From: Aralia elata
Taxonomy: Eukaryota > Streptophyta > Magnoliopsida > Apiales > Araliaceae
DNA length: 64,000 bases
Assembly: GCA_034770075.1 (NCBI GenBank)
Contig: CM068388.1
Span: 16,921,206-16,985,205, forward strand
Reading direction: 5' to 3'
A program made the translations under genes and the position numbers. Shown here one piece after another: positions 10,868 through 21,760 of the stretch. The notes below the pieces were generated by a model. That model saw only the letters and a program-made list of their open reading frames with translations, was not told the origin of the DNA and did not search any database. Each line of letters begins with the position of its first letter. Within the stretch, counting starts at the first letter, position 1.

Positions 10868-11209
10868 CTAAATTCTTCCCTCGAATCTCAATAATCCTTC
10901 GTTATTAACTTTGAATTTCACTTCATCACCTTCAGATATTCTTTTCCTGATTTTCTCACATTCCTCATCCTGAAGTTGCGCTTCCTTAACCTTATCCACC
11001 AAAGTTGGGTCGACTCCCAATTGAAACAGTTTTTCGTCAAACTCCTTAGGATATTTCACCTCCAACTCCAGTTTTTCCATCGCTGAAATTAGCTCCTCCT
11101 GAGCGGTTAACATAGACAATTTCTCCCGACCCTTTCTGCTTAAGGCGCCGACCACACCGTTCTCTTTACCCTGATGGTATAAAATCTCGCAGTCATAGTC
11201 CTTCATCAA
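10868..11209 (-). pseudogene. RNase H tail and linker to integrase (Tekay-like pol)
   Basis: This continues the reverse transcriptase frame after the TAG at 11225-11227. KDYDCEILYHQGKENGVVGALSRKG is the usual end of the gypsy RNase H domain, with a glycine where the conserved aspartate of the DALSRK motif is expected. The rest is linker rich in K and E. The frame stops at 10868, before integrase. I take it as a piece of the same original polyprotein, not a separate gene. Confidence 0.8.
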
Positions 11210-11224
11210 TTCTAACCATCTCCT

Positions 11225-12190
11225 CTATCGCATGTTCAGGTCCTTCTGTGTGAAAATATATTTCAGACTCTTATAATATGTATATATTTTGCGCTTCTCC
11301 CCATAGAAATAGTGTCTCCAGATTTTCAAAGCAAACGCTACCGCGGCCAATTCTAAGTCATGGGTCGGATACCCCTTCTCATAGTCCTTTAATTGTTGTG
11401 ATGCATACGCAATGACCTTACTGTTCTGCATAAGCACACAGCCTAGTCCTTTATGCGACGCATCACTATACACCATAAAATTTCCTGTGATATCCGGTAA
11501 AGACAACACAGGTGCCGTACTCAACCTATTTTTTAATTCTTGAAAACTTTCCTCACACTTTTTCGTCCAAACGAACTTCACTGCCTTCCTAGTCAAATTC
11601 ATTAACGGAGTTGTAATTTTGGAAAAATCCTGAATGAATCTTCTGTAATAACCTGCCAATCCTAGAAAACTCCTTACTTCCGATGGTGTTTTCGGCTGAT
11701 CCCAGTTTAGCACAGCTTCAACCTTTGACAGATCTACTGAAATCCCATCCTTGTCAATCACATGTCCAAGAAATTGCACCCGCTCTATCCTGAATTCACA
11801 TTTTGAAAACTTAGCGTGCAACTTCTCTCTTCTTATTGCTTCTAATGTCACCTTCAAATGTTCCACATGTTCTTCCTTGGTTTTGAAATATACTAGAATA
11901 TCATCGATGAAAACCACTATGAATTTATCTAAAAACGGCTTAAACACCCTGTTCATTAGGTCCATGAATGCTGTAGGAGCATTTGTTAAACCAAATGACA
12001 TCACCAGAAACTGGTAATGACCATACCGAGTCCTGAACGCTGTCTTTGGTACATCTTCCTTCCTTACCTTCAACTGATGATAACCACTTCTCAAATCTAT
12101 CTTCGAGAAATACCTAGCTCCTTTCAATTGATCAAACAAGTCATCGATCCTTGGCAACAAATACTTATTTTTAATCGTGACCTTGTTCAA
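11225..12190 (-). pseudogene. Reverse transcriptase and RNase H (Tekay-like pol)
   Basis: Reverse transcriptase palm and thumb: the first catalytic Asp is in FSKIDLRSGYHQL (residue 32) and the FIDD box is at residues 94-97. Downstream are FLGHVIDKDGI and the RNase H start VYSDASHKGLG. The RNase H position normally YTDHKSLKY reads YTYYKSLKY, so a catalytic Asp is replaced by Tyr. The N-terminal part of RT is in the preceding piece (12230-12991), same frame, separated by two in-frame stops at about 12230 and 12200. A further TAG closes this piece at 11225. Confidence 0.92.
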
Positions 12191-12229
12191 CTCTCTTTAA
12201 TCAATGCAAAGTCGCATTGATCTGTCCTT

Positions 12230-12991
12230 CTACTTGACAAATAATACCGGTGCTCCCCACGGCGATACGCTCCGCTGGATATACTTCTTGTCTAAAAGTT
12301 CTTGCAGTTGCACCATCAATTCTTTCATCTCTACTGGAGCCATACGGTACGGAGCCTTCGATATAGGGGCAGTTCCTGGTGCCAAATTGATTACGAATTC
12401 CACTTCCTTGTCTGGCGGAAGTCCTAGCAAATTATCTGGAAATACGTCTATAAAGTCTCTTACGACAGGTATCTCTTCTAATTTCGGACTCTCTTTTCGA
12501 GTATCGACTATGTAGGCTAAGTATTCCACACAGCCTTGTCTCAACAACTTCCTAGCCTGCATCATCGTTAGGCAACTCTCTTGCCTAGGCGACTTGCTGC
12601 TATAAAATACTACCTTTGACGGAGTCATAAGGTTAATACACTTCCTTTGGCAATCAATTATTTCCCCATAATTGAATAGCCAATCCATTCCCAAAATAAC
12701 GTCAAATTCCCCAAGTTTAATTGGAATCAGATCTACAGTCATCATGTTTCTCTTAATATCCACTTTACAGTTCTTGTGTACAAACCTAACATGAATTCTC
12801 TCCCTATTCACAATTTCGTTGTTCAAAGGGTAATCTAATTCCTCCTTAGGCAAATCTAGATTCGTAGCAAAGTCATCGGATATAAATGAGCAAGTAGCAC
12901 CCGAATCAAATAATACATAAGCATTTATATTATTGACCGAAATGATACCTGACACCATATCTCGTGACTGTACAGCGTCCTGCATGGTCAT
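12230..12991 (-). pseudogene. Aspartic protease and N-terminal RT (Tekay-like pol)
   Basis: The retroviral-type protease active site DSGAT is at residues 29-33 (YVLFDSGATCSFIS), with ILGMDWL downstream. It would cut the gag-pol polyprotein. The C-terminal third enters reverse transcriptase (APYRMAP, LLDKKYIQRSVSPWGAPVLFVK), where a stop replaces the next residue. Gag upstream is in another frame; see the zinc-knuckle frameshift at about 13107. Members of this lineage usually have one continuous gag-pol frame, so the shift is probably damage. Confidence 0.88.
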
Positions 12992-13041
12992 GTTGAAAGT
13001 TCTGAGGGTAGGTCGATTTATCGGTGCTGATCCAGTTATGG

Positions 13042-14088
13042 TTAAAGTGCTACCACCACCATTTTCCCTACTCCCTCCTGCTCCTCCTGCTGCCTTCTTA
13101 GGGCATCCCTAGCCAGATGATCCTTTGACCCGCAAGTGAAGCAATCGCCTTTCTTAGGATTAGGACAATTTGGTGCTATGTGATCCTCCTGACCACAATT
13201 GTAGCAAACCCTCTTCCCCTTCGGGCATATTCCCACATGATTCTTCCCGCAGGTAACACACGCCTCCACTTTCTTCTTCTGACCTCCCTGTTGATTCCCA
13301 GTAGACCCACTGTCATTCCATTTTCTTTTCTGATTGTGACCACCACTATTACTACCACTAACCTTGTTATTTTCATTTTCACCCTTCTTCTTCTTCTTCT
13401 TCTTCTTCTGCTCTTGGTTATACTTAGTCAGAGCGTCGTTTACACCTTCCGTGATAACCGCCTTCTCCAAAACTCTTGCAAAAGTGTTCAATTGGAACAT
13501 TGACTCCTTGTAGTACAACCACGGCTTCAACCCCTATTTAAATCTCCTCGTCTTCCTCTCATTGGTATTCACCTGATATGTTGCGAACCTAGCCAACTCA
13601 TTGAACTTCGCAGAGTATTCTGGTACAGACATGGTACCCTGCTTTAGCTCTAGGAATTGAACCTCCATCTGATTACGCGAGCTTGTTGGAAAGTACATCT
13701 CAAAGAACATCTCCTTGAACCTATCCCATATGATTACACCCTGACCTCCTCGAACCTTATTCGCTTGCCACCAGTAGCTGGCCTCTGACTTAAGCATGAA
13801 CGTTGCGAAGGCAGTCTTTTGGTCATCACTAACCCTAGCAACGTCGAACACCTTCTCCATTTCCATCACCCAAGTCTGGGCTTTGATTGGGTTCATGGAA
13901 CGCCTAAACTCTGGCGGTCCTACCGCTTTGAAATCCTTAAATGACGTAACTTGTGGAGCTTGCGGCTGATTCACAAGTGCTCCAGCTAAAATGTTTACCA
14001 ATTGCTGTACAGGATTAGCATTGTCATCATTATTATTATTTATAGATCTTTCTTGAGCTTGTTGACGTGGTTGGCGTCTCGGCGGCAT
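13042..14088 (-). pseudogene. Gag with zinc knuckles (Tekay-like)
   Basis: The frame begins MPPRRQPRQQ at 14088, with a typical retrotransposon gag domain (SYWWQANKVRGGQGVIIWDRFKE). It is cut by one in-frame stop at 13531-13533 and continues to 13042. A lysine run (K10, coded by a trinucleotide run near 13385-13408) precedes the nucleocapsid region. The first knuckle is complete: C-YN-C-GQED-H-IAPN-C. The second, CFTCGSKDHLARD, loses its last Cys to a one-base deletion near 13107; the missing CPKK is in the next frame. Gag would coat the RNA in the cytoplasmic particle. An ATG at 14088 with no nearby upstream frame supports the start. Confidence 0.9.
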
Positions 14089-14616
14089 TTTTTGTTTAAG
14101 AGTATATGTTTATTAGATCATTACTCAATTTCTTAAGTGTTTAATACTTAACTTAAACAATTCAAGTTTAATACTTAACACATAACATCTTCAAATAAAC
14201 TTTGATATTTCATTTATTCAAAAGTTTTAAACATATAAAGATACCATCACTGCTATTTACATCAACTATCCCGAGATCAAAGAATCTTCAGGATTAAATA
14301 ATCATATTCCATTATTTATAATCACGCTGGAATTTACTTTACTAACTACCATAAATATTCACATATTTCAATACTCTTCCTATTGCGGCCTACTAAGGCG
14401 TCGAACCGCCTTTCCGCGTTATTTCTCTATGATACGGAACATCGTCCTGCAATCCAACATGTACTATGGCAAGTCCTCGAACTGAACTGGATAGTAGAGA
14501 ACTCGATCCTGGGCCTTGTCAATTGTTGTCTGAAATGTGTAGTCCGTCTCCTCAATCTTAGCCTTCTTTGCTCGCTCACCATCTTCAGAAATTTCTGCAC
14601 GTCGAGAGGCCTTCAT
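14089..14616 (-). other. Leader of the Tekay-like element between coiled-coil frame and gag
   Basis: AT-rich leader sequence. On the minus strand the part near 14383-14616 may be the decayed end of the coiled-coil reading frame described next. No intact ORF. Confidence 0.45.
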
Positions 14617-15000
14617 CTAGGCTTCCTTTGCTCTAGCACGTTCCGCTGACTCTTCACTCAGGTCATCCTTCAATTTCTGAATTTCAACCTTCATCTTCTC
14701 ATTCTCAGCCAACAACTCTTCCTTTTGACTCTCTGCCTGAACTAGCTTCCATTCCACGTCTCCAAGACGTACATCAAGATCCTCAATCTTCTCATCCTTC
14801 TGTTCTATAGTAGTCTGACATATATTTGCCAACTTCTACAAATCTCTGATTCTACCCTGTAACTCTACGTACGGTCATACAGTGCATCATACATCTCAAC
14901 GTCGATAGAGGTAAGGGGTACCTCCTCGGGATCTTCATCAAACTCCCCAGCCTCTACCTCTACCTCCTCAAGTCCTCCTCTGGATCAAATTCAGGCTCAT
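14617..15000 (-). pseudogene. Acidic coiled-coil reading frame upstream of gag
   Basis: Before gag, on the sense strand of the Tekay-like element, there is a decayed reading frame. The open part (14617-14832) reads as a charged heptad-like helix (EDLDVRLGDVEWKLVQAESQ, then EELLAENEKMKVEIQKLKDD), ending RARAKEA. Upstream, to about 15000, other frames give acidic runs (EPEFDPEEDL, EAGEFDEDPEE, VPLTSIDVEMYDALYDR). Together they suggest a protein of about 150-200 residues, acidic then coiled coil, broken by frameshifts and stops. I know no standard function. It may be an extra retrotransposon ORF or captured host sequence. Confidence 0.5.
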
Positions 15001-15700
15001 GCTTCTGACCCACAACAGTGATCAACGGAGATGGCTCTCTCTGTATCAACTATTCACGGACAACATGGATATCACGGGGCTCCTCCTCTCTAGCTACTCG
15101 GGGCTCAACCTCCCTAGGCTGACTGGATCCTCCAATATCCGATATCCTGACAACAAAGTATAAGTTTTAATTAATACTCGATACCACTCACGACACATAG
15201 TCACATAACACATAAAGTCTTTTATTATCTTTAATGAATTCTTTAATTCACTCCTTAGAACTCGATAAGAGTTTATCACCACTATGTTTTCTGTCTCCTA
15301 AAAGGCTACTACCCTAAGGTTTCCCCAGCCTCTACCTCTACCTCCTCAAGTCCTCCTCTGGATCAAATTCAGGCTCATGCTTCTGACCCACAACAGTGAT
15401 CAACGGAGATGGCTCTCTCTGTATCAACTATTCACGGACAACATGGATATCACGGGGCTCCTCCTCTCTAGCTACTCGGGGCTCAACCTCCCTAGGCTGA
15501 CTGGATCCTCCAATATCCGATATCCTGACAACAAAGTATAAGTTTTAATTAATACTCGATACCACTCACGACACATAGTCACATAACACATAAAGTCTTT
15601 TATTATCTTTAATGAATTCCTTAATTCACTCCTTAGAACTCGATAAGAGTTTATCACCACTATGTTTTCTGTCTCCTAAAAGGCTACTACCCTAAGGTTT
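14945..15700. repeat. 378-bp tandem duplication in the Tekay-like leader
   Basis: Units 14945-15322 and 15323-15700 are near identical; I noticed one T/C difference (AATGAATTCTTTAA versus AATGAATTCCTTAA). CCCCA occurs at the start of each unit and again at 15701, exactly 378 bp apart. This looks like duplication by short microhomology after insertion. Confidence 0.92.
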
Positions 15701-15719
15701 CCCCACCTAAGGTTCATAA

Positions 15720-15737
15720 CCTATAACTTTGATACCA
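15720..15737 (-). other. Primer binding site (Tekay-like element)
   Basis: In sense orientation TGGTATCAAAGTTATAGG follows the 5' LTR after a three-base spacer. The first bases match the 3' end of initiator tRNA-Met (TGGTATCAGAGC in the element), with one mismatch. Confidence 0.7.
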
Positions 15738-15740
15738 ACT

Positions 15741-16138
15741 TGTGACACCTCCAAATCCGGGTACTTCATCCCCAAAGGATTTGGTGTTCACTATCCAAAT
15801 AAATCACATCACATTTAACTACCCATAAAAGGATATAAATGAAAACTCTTAACTGAAATAGAAATCCTCCCATGAGGGTTACAACATCATAATAAAATCA
15901 ATCCCAGGTCATCTAACCTTAAATAAAACATTAATGTAGAAACATAACATAATTAACATAACTCTTATACATAAACATCTTTCAAATAATTTAAACAAGT
16001 CTTCATCATTTGTTCGCCTTGCCTTACCCTTACTAGTGGAGGGCTCGTCAATTCTTTCGACCTTAGCTACAATGTTATTATGCAAGAGTGAGCAAACAAT
16101 TTCCCACAAGTATAACAATAACAATAAAAATAATAATA

Positions 16139-16184
<46 letters not shown>

Positions 16185-18590
16185 CAACAACATGCGAGTA
16201 ATCAATAGAAACTGAACGATAGAAAGCTTGACTTTTGAATCAAGATTAGAAAACAAGAATCAAAAGTATATTTGAGGGTTACAAGACCATGAACTATGTC
16301 CTAGGTTATCAAGTATTTTTACTTTAAACCTTTAACAGTCGTAAGACTATGTGGACCTTCTTCGAATTCTCGTACTTAGGGGGATCAGACCTTTGTACCA
16401 TGTATGTGCACAAACGTCAACGCTATCGCGTAATATAATCCCCTATAATATGGTTATTCGTCTCAATTTTGACATAAGAGTCCGTACCGAAGGAAATTCG
16501 GTTTGGATAAGCTTCAACAATAGTTCTAGAATTTAGAACACTCATCAACTATGGACTAGCCGAATCAAAGAGGGTTCGCTAGCCATTCAAGGTTTCAATA
16601 CAGTAATGTAAACGATATTTAAATCAAAGTTTGAATCTCAATGATTACAACTGAATAAACATTGAATAACCGAGGTATTACTTCAAAGAAATTATAACGT
16701 CTCATTCGGAATTATAAACTTGAATAAACAAGAGTAAGAAACTTGCTCAATATGAGAATAGGATTTATGAACTTGCTCAATGAAATTAGAGTTATAGAAC
16801 TTTGCATAACGATAACGAGTCAGGGATAGAAAAGTTGCGTATTAGTAATAACTTAAGGATAAGATACTTGCCTGACACGTCTGCTACAATTACTATTACC
16901 TACTTGCTCTGTGAGTGACCTATACATTCAAGTCACATTGAACAATTAATATTCATAGCTCAACTAATTACTTCCTTTATTAAACGATTGATCACTTCCG
17001 AAACATAACTTAAACCAACACTCTTAAACTCTTGTTATTGTTTTACATACTTATCATGTTACATCATATATATGAAATTATTTTATTTCAAAATCTGAAA
17101 AAATTTTCATTTTCTGGGTTTTTGACCCGACCTGACCCGGCTGATCCGACCCGACCCGGTTCTGACTCGGACCGGCGCAACGGTGCCAGGATTTGGCCTT
17201 GAGCCGACGTTGCGGCGCTGGCCTGATCTGGTCCCATAGAACCCCGACGCTGTGGCGCCCATTTTACACTATGTACCAGTGCTACGGCGCCGCGATGCAG
17301 AATTAGTTCCTCAGTTTCGCGAAGAACACAAAGCAGGGCCATAGAGTTCCAATTTCTTTGTCCATACAATAAGTTGAGCATACCTAGTCACTATAATTCA
17401 TATATGATCATTACCCAACCCTTCTAGCATGATTCTAACATTATAAACCACATAAACCATGAATTTAACAACTAAAATTAAGGTTTTTGCCATTTTATCA
17501 AAGTTTCGTCAAATATCATGAAATCACACATTACGGATTCGTTATAACAGCAAATCAATCCGTTTAAGTTTCGTTCTCTTCATTTTTACATGTGTGAACG
17601 TAATCAATCATTAATTCACTGATTAATGTGCATTTTAAACATAAATTTTTGTACATTTAAGCCATATTCAAATATTATATCTCTGTAAATTTCAAAACAC
17701 CAATTAAAACATAATTACATGGATTTATTACTCTAAAACAGTTTATAAACATCATAGAATGATTCGTACATGCATATTAATGATTACAAACAACTTTTCA
17801 ACAATTTACTCATGAAACTTAATTAACAGAGAACTTAAAATATACGTTCATGGAGAAAACTAAAAAACTTAACTTTAAAGTTTGAATCAAGAAATTACCT
17901 TTGATAAGTTGTTTAGATTACTAGAAGATGAAAGAAAGCTCTTTAATTCTCCAAACTCCTTCAAACTCACAATCTCACAAGTTTTTTTTTTCTCTTTTTC
18001 TCTCTGTATTCTCTAACTTTAGACTTAGGAAAATAATAATACTTATAAGGAAGGAAAATTATTATACGTATAAAATAACTGATGAGTACATGGGTGTCAG
18101 TTAAACACATAATGGCTTTAGCTGCTCCCATATTCTTAAGGCCATGTTTGGTTGTCACTTAAAAAAACTCCTTTTTAGTTTATTTTAATTAACTTGTTTA
18201 TTATATAGTTTATTTGTCACACTTTAATTAATCAAATTATATTATTTAATTTCAATTAAATAAAAGCCACTACTACTCATTAAATCAAATTATCACATAA
18301 TTAAAATTATCATTATTTAATTATGACAAATCAATAAATCTCTAATTAATTATTAAATTCATTAGAACAACATCACAACTATTAAACAACTCATTTAATT
18401 ATCCCAATTAAAATCACACTTCGAACTATAAAATTATCCCACATTACTTAAATTAATGTAACACATTTAACTAAATTAATCTACAAGAATTTCATCAAAT
18501 ATTTATTTAACTCAATAAATAAATCAACACAAATATTTATTTAATTCAATAAATAGCTAAAGATCAAATATAAAAATCTCGTTCGTTACA
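15741..18590 (-). repeat. 5' LTR of the Tekay-like element
   Basis: A 2850-bp LTR, the longer of the pair. It includes a (TAA)n array at 16129-16181 and a GC-rich motif group at about 17170-17290 (GGCGCAACGGTGCC-like and CGTTGCGGCGCTGG-like units). It is the same family as the solo LTR at 22026-26686, which has the opposite orientation. Its length equals that solo LTR once the nested insertion there is removed (about 2.84 kb). Confidence 0.9.
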
Positions 18591-19575
18591 ATATGCGTAT
18601 ATAAATCCTATAAGCAAGAATACATGTGAAGCATGGTGTCTAGCATCTCCAAACATAGAATAATTATATCAAGCGAAGATTGGATAAGAAGTTCCTAAAT
18701 GAAACCAATGAACAAGACGTATACTAAAACTAATTTTGCATTGATTATGTGCATTTAGTATGTTACACTAATGTGTGTATGAACATATACTTAATATGTG
18801 TAGGATTCGCGAAGCGCAGATAGCTGTAGTTGTAATCAACTCACAAGGCAAGTCTTTCAGTTCTTATTTGCTATATGAACTTGATGTTTGATTTATTGAA
18901 ATCTATACTGCAAAGAGCATGTTGAATTGCCTTTGTTGTAACATGAATTGTGAAAGTCAATATATGACTATGTTGATTGAGTAAGAAACTCAGTCTTTAT
19001 ACTTGATAAGTGAGATACAACATGTATGACAAATTAGAATTATAATATTTATGATTGTATAAGCTGAGAATGCAATTATGTACTATGTGATGCATGAAAA
19101 CTATTTGATTTGCTGAGCTGTCGAGCTCAATCTTGCAAAAATAACCTTTTTGCAGGTTAAGGATGCAATAAGATGTTATCTGCTATTTGGAGGGTAACAA
19201 TCAGGAGGCGAGCAAGAAAACAAACTTGCTTAATCTAAAAGTTAGTTGATCCATGTTAAAAGTTTTTAATACAAGTTGTTGGCAGTTTTCGATAATTGTT
19301 TAATGTTAGAATGTAAATCTTGAATATTTATTGAGATGTGTAATCTTACTTTGTAAGACTGATAAAGCAAGTCATATAATGGACATGATTCTGAGTTATG
19401 TATATATAAAGGTTGTGATTCAGGGAATATAAGAAAGATGTTAGAAAAGAAGTTTAAGTTTTTCTGCATTATTTATTAGTTATAACATCCAATAATGATG
19501 TAAAGATAGAATGAGATTGAATATTAATGCACAAGATCGGGTATGGAAATTGTCCTGATTTTGGGGTCGTTACAA
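18591..19575 (+). mobile_element. Right end of the outer Tekay-type LTR
   Basis: This continues the LTR interrupted at 7017. GTAGGATTCGCGAAGCGCAG and ATCAACTCACAAGGCAAGTC match the LTR at 32585-32645 closely, and the end GGGGTCGTTACA matches its family's terminus. AAGTT follows and pairs with GAGTT at 2154-2158. The outer LTR therefore probably began at 2159. No internal region of the element remains, so it is a solo LTR broken by later insertions. Confidence 0.7.
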
Positions 19576-19748
19576 AGTTAATAGCACTTCTCTCCCAAGA
19601 TACAATGACAATGTATACTATAGCAACACTACAAATAGTATACACAACGAACCAAATTTATGCTCTGAACTCTCTCAAATATATTTTATATATGACTGAT
19701 GATGAAATGATGAAGATTTGAATGAATGAAAAAGACTGACTTCACTAT

Positions 19749-19757
19749 GTATTTATA
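19749..19757 (-). promoter_or_regulatory. TATA box in the copia LTR
   Basis: On the minus strand CACCCTATAAATACATAG. Transcription of the copia element would start near 19720, so the GC motif group at 19879-19960 lies 120-200 bp upstream, in the promoter. Confidence 0.7.
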
Positions 19758-19878
19758 GGGTGAATTATGTGACCCTTCATGATGAACATATCCCTTTGAA
19801 ATGGTTTGGATGCCTTTGCAAAGACATGACTGATGGCTGAATAGGTGCAAGTCAAATCTGGCGAAGGGAAGCAAGTCA

Positions 19879-19960
19879 TTGGAGCGCCGCGGCTCTGTCC
19901 CTAGCACCGCGACTCTAACCCCAGCGTCGCGGCTTTGGTGTCAAGCGCCGCGGTGCTTGA
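19879..19960. repeat. Four GC-rich motifs in the copia LTR
   Basis: GAGCGCCGCGGCTC, then AGCACCGCGACTC, AGCGTCGCGGCTT and AAGCGCCGCGGTGCTT follow each other about 20-25 bp apart. The first and last are near-perfect palindromes. They stand out in AT-rich surroundings and resemble in style, not in sequence, the clusters in the gypsy LTRs. Confidence 0.8.
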
Positions 19961-20051
19961 CTTTCTGTTTCCGATTCTTCTTGCCTTGCTTCCAAAATAA
20001 ATAAACATTGAACTAAACCAAAAATTAATTAATAATTAATTACCCAAGATA

Positions 20052-20083
<32 letters not shown>

Positions 20084-20435
20084 AGGACCCATGGCCCGAG
20101 TCCGGCCCAGCCGATCGGCGGCGCGTGGTCAAACCATGCCTTTGCTAAGTCCTCTTCCCTCCACAAAAGTGGGGTGCCCCTTGGGGCCCAAACCCAATAG
20201 TAATCTTATTGTATATATATCAATTTAAAGTTTAGTTCATAATCGATGTTGGACTCTCATTACCATAAACATTTATTTATCCTCTTTAATTGGTGATCTT
20301 TGGGAATTAATTTCTCATTTATTACCCCATGGATTTTAACTTCTTAATACTTGATTTTAATCTACTCATAACGATATGTGGATTCATCTCAAATGATTAA
20401 TGGAACCCACTTAATTTTAAGCTCAAATTATAACA

Positions 20436-20993
20436 ATCCCCCACATGAATGAAATTGCATGCCAGCCTTATGCAAATGTTATGCAGACTCTAAGAGAGAC
20501 ATAATTGAAAATCATCTGCATAGAGAGAGGTAGCTTCTGCCTTTGAACCTTCCCTTGTGAAAGACTATCGGGTTTACTAGTTGTCTAGTGAACGTGATGT
20601 CTTGAACTGTCTAACCGTTTGTCTAAATCGAGATAATAGAAATTCACACAGAATCTTTCCAGACATTATTTGGTTCTCATGATTTTGTTCTTTCGACCCC
20701 GAACATTCCTGGATTTATGAGTACACTAGAGAAGTATAGCCTTATCATTCTCATAGAATTGGCCCAATTCACACTCACATAGGTGATTCTTAATAAGAGT
20801 ATCGTGCTATACCCCACTTGTTTATCAAGATTTAATTATCATTAAAAGCACATCTTATTCTAAAATCACTGCAAGTATCATTATCTCGTATCATAGGAAT
20901 GAGCAGAAGAACTTAATTTCGTCATAGTGATTTGGTTGAATCGTTCATAATTTAGTTATCCCTTTGAACCTAGATCCTGGGATCTCCAGTTAA
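20436..20993 (-). other. Copia polypurine tract and 3' untranslated region
   Basis: On the minus strand TGTGGGGGAT (20436-20445) directly precedes the LTR start and is a normal copia polypurine tract. Between it and the end of pol are about 550 bp with no open frame. Confidence 0.75.
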
Positions 20994-21396
20994 CTAGATT
21001 GGGTTTCCATCATGACGATCCTTATTTATAGGCTTTAAACCCATTCTCCTCGATGTTATTTTTACTTGTTCTCTAGTCAAACCTTTAGTTAACGGATTTG
21101 CTATATTTTATTTCGACTTTATGTACTCAATAGACATAATGCCATTAGAGAACAATTGTTTAATGGTATTATGTCTACGACGGATATGTCTAGTCTTACC
21201 ATTATACATGTGACTCTGAGCCTTTCCAATTGTTGATTGACTCTCACAATGGACATAAATCGCAGGCACAGGTTTAGGCCATATAGGAATATCTTTTAAA
21301 AAGTGACGAAGCCACTCAGTTTCTTCTCCAGCCTTATCTAATGCAATAAACTCAAATTCCATCGTTGATCGAGCAATGTGTTTGGAATCACATGAT
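20994..21396 (-). pseudogene. Copia RNase H C-terminal fragment
   Basis: The minus-strand frame has the copia RNase H end: ARSTMEFEFIALDKAGEETE, EWLRHFLKDIPIWPKPVP, HCESQSTIGKAQ and KTRHIRRRHNTIKQL, then IEYIKSK. After a frame interruption near 21108 the conserved tail (LTREQVKITSRRMGLKPINK) is recognisable, ending in TAG at 20994-20996. The N-terminal remainder of pol is absent, because the SIRE-like LTR begins at about 21397. It is a truncated end of an old copia element of another lineage than the SIRE-like one. Confidence 0.85.
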
Positions 21397-21563
21397 TGAA
21401 TTTGATATTATGATATTAATGTATATGTGTTGAGTAGGTGAATTGTAAAGTCCTTAAAATGATTATGATGTATAAGGACTTAGACAAAAAAGATCAAACT
21501 TGTTAGGTTGATCTAATGAGCTAGATGATAAGACTAGACTGTTCGTTGAGTACTGCACAAACC

Positions 21564-21760
21564 ATCGTAGAGTAGCCAGCCAGCTTACAGAGAAATCAAT
21601 AAAGGATCGCAGAGCTAAGTAAGAGATCGTAGAGATTGCCAAGCGAACGCAGAGTGAAGCTCGACCATATCGTAGAGTCCTCTCTCGGAATCGTAGAGTC
21701 CTCTCTCAAAATCGTAAAGTCCTCTCTCGAATCGTAGAGCTCTCTCAGGATCGTAGAGCT
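21564..21760. repeat. ATCGTAGAGT motif array in the SIRE-like LTR
   Basis: ATCGTAGAGT or close variants occur at 21564, 21669, 21690, 21711, 21731 and 21750. The last five form a tandem of 20-21 bp units with CCTCTCTC between. The inverted form ACTCTACGAT follows at 21774 and 21984. Confidence 0.85.

Larger units (their letters stand above)
7018..18590 (-). mobile_element. Tekay-like chromovirus (Ty3/gypsy), full structure, degenerate
   Basis: An 11.6-kb LTR retrotransposon on the minus strand. In sense order it has: 5' LTR (15741-18590), primer binding site, long leader, gag with zinc knuckles, protease, reverse transcriptase, RNase H, integrase with a C-terminal chromodomain, polypurine tract, 3' LTR (7018-9462). 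Order PR-RT-RH-IN places it in Ty3/gypsy, and the chromodomain with LTRs over 2.4 kb suggests Tekay/Del. LTRs start TGTAACGA and end GTGTCACA in sense orientation. Flanking five-mers GTATG and ATATG differ by one base. All domains are present but stops, frameshifts and lost catalytic residues make it non-functional. It sits inside another gypsy LTR. Confidence 0.9.
19576..20435 (-). mobile_element. Main part of the copia 3' LTR
   Basis: On the minus strand the LTR starts TGTTATAATTTGAGC right after a polypurine tract and continues to 19576, where the gypsy LTR block cuts it. It has a TATA box (19749-19757), a GC motif group (19879-19960) and a TA microsatellite (20061-20082). The rest of its U5 is at 2092-2158. 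Confidence 0.75.

Noticed and set aside
15909..16256. Poly-leucine ORF on the minus strand
   Set aside because: Translation of the (TAA)n microsatellite in an LTR. The same holds for the poly-leucine ORF at 24340-24534.
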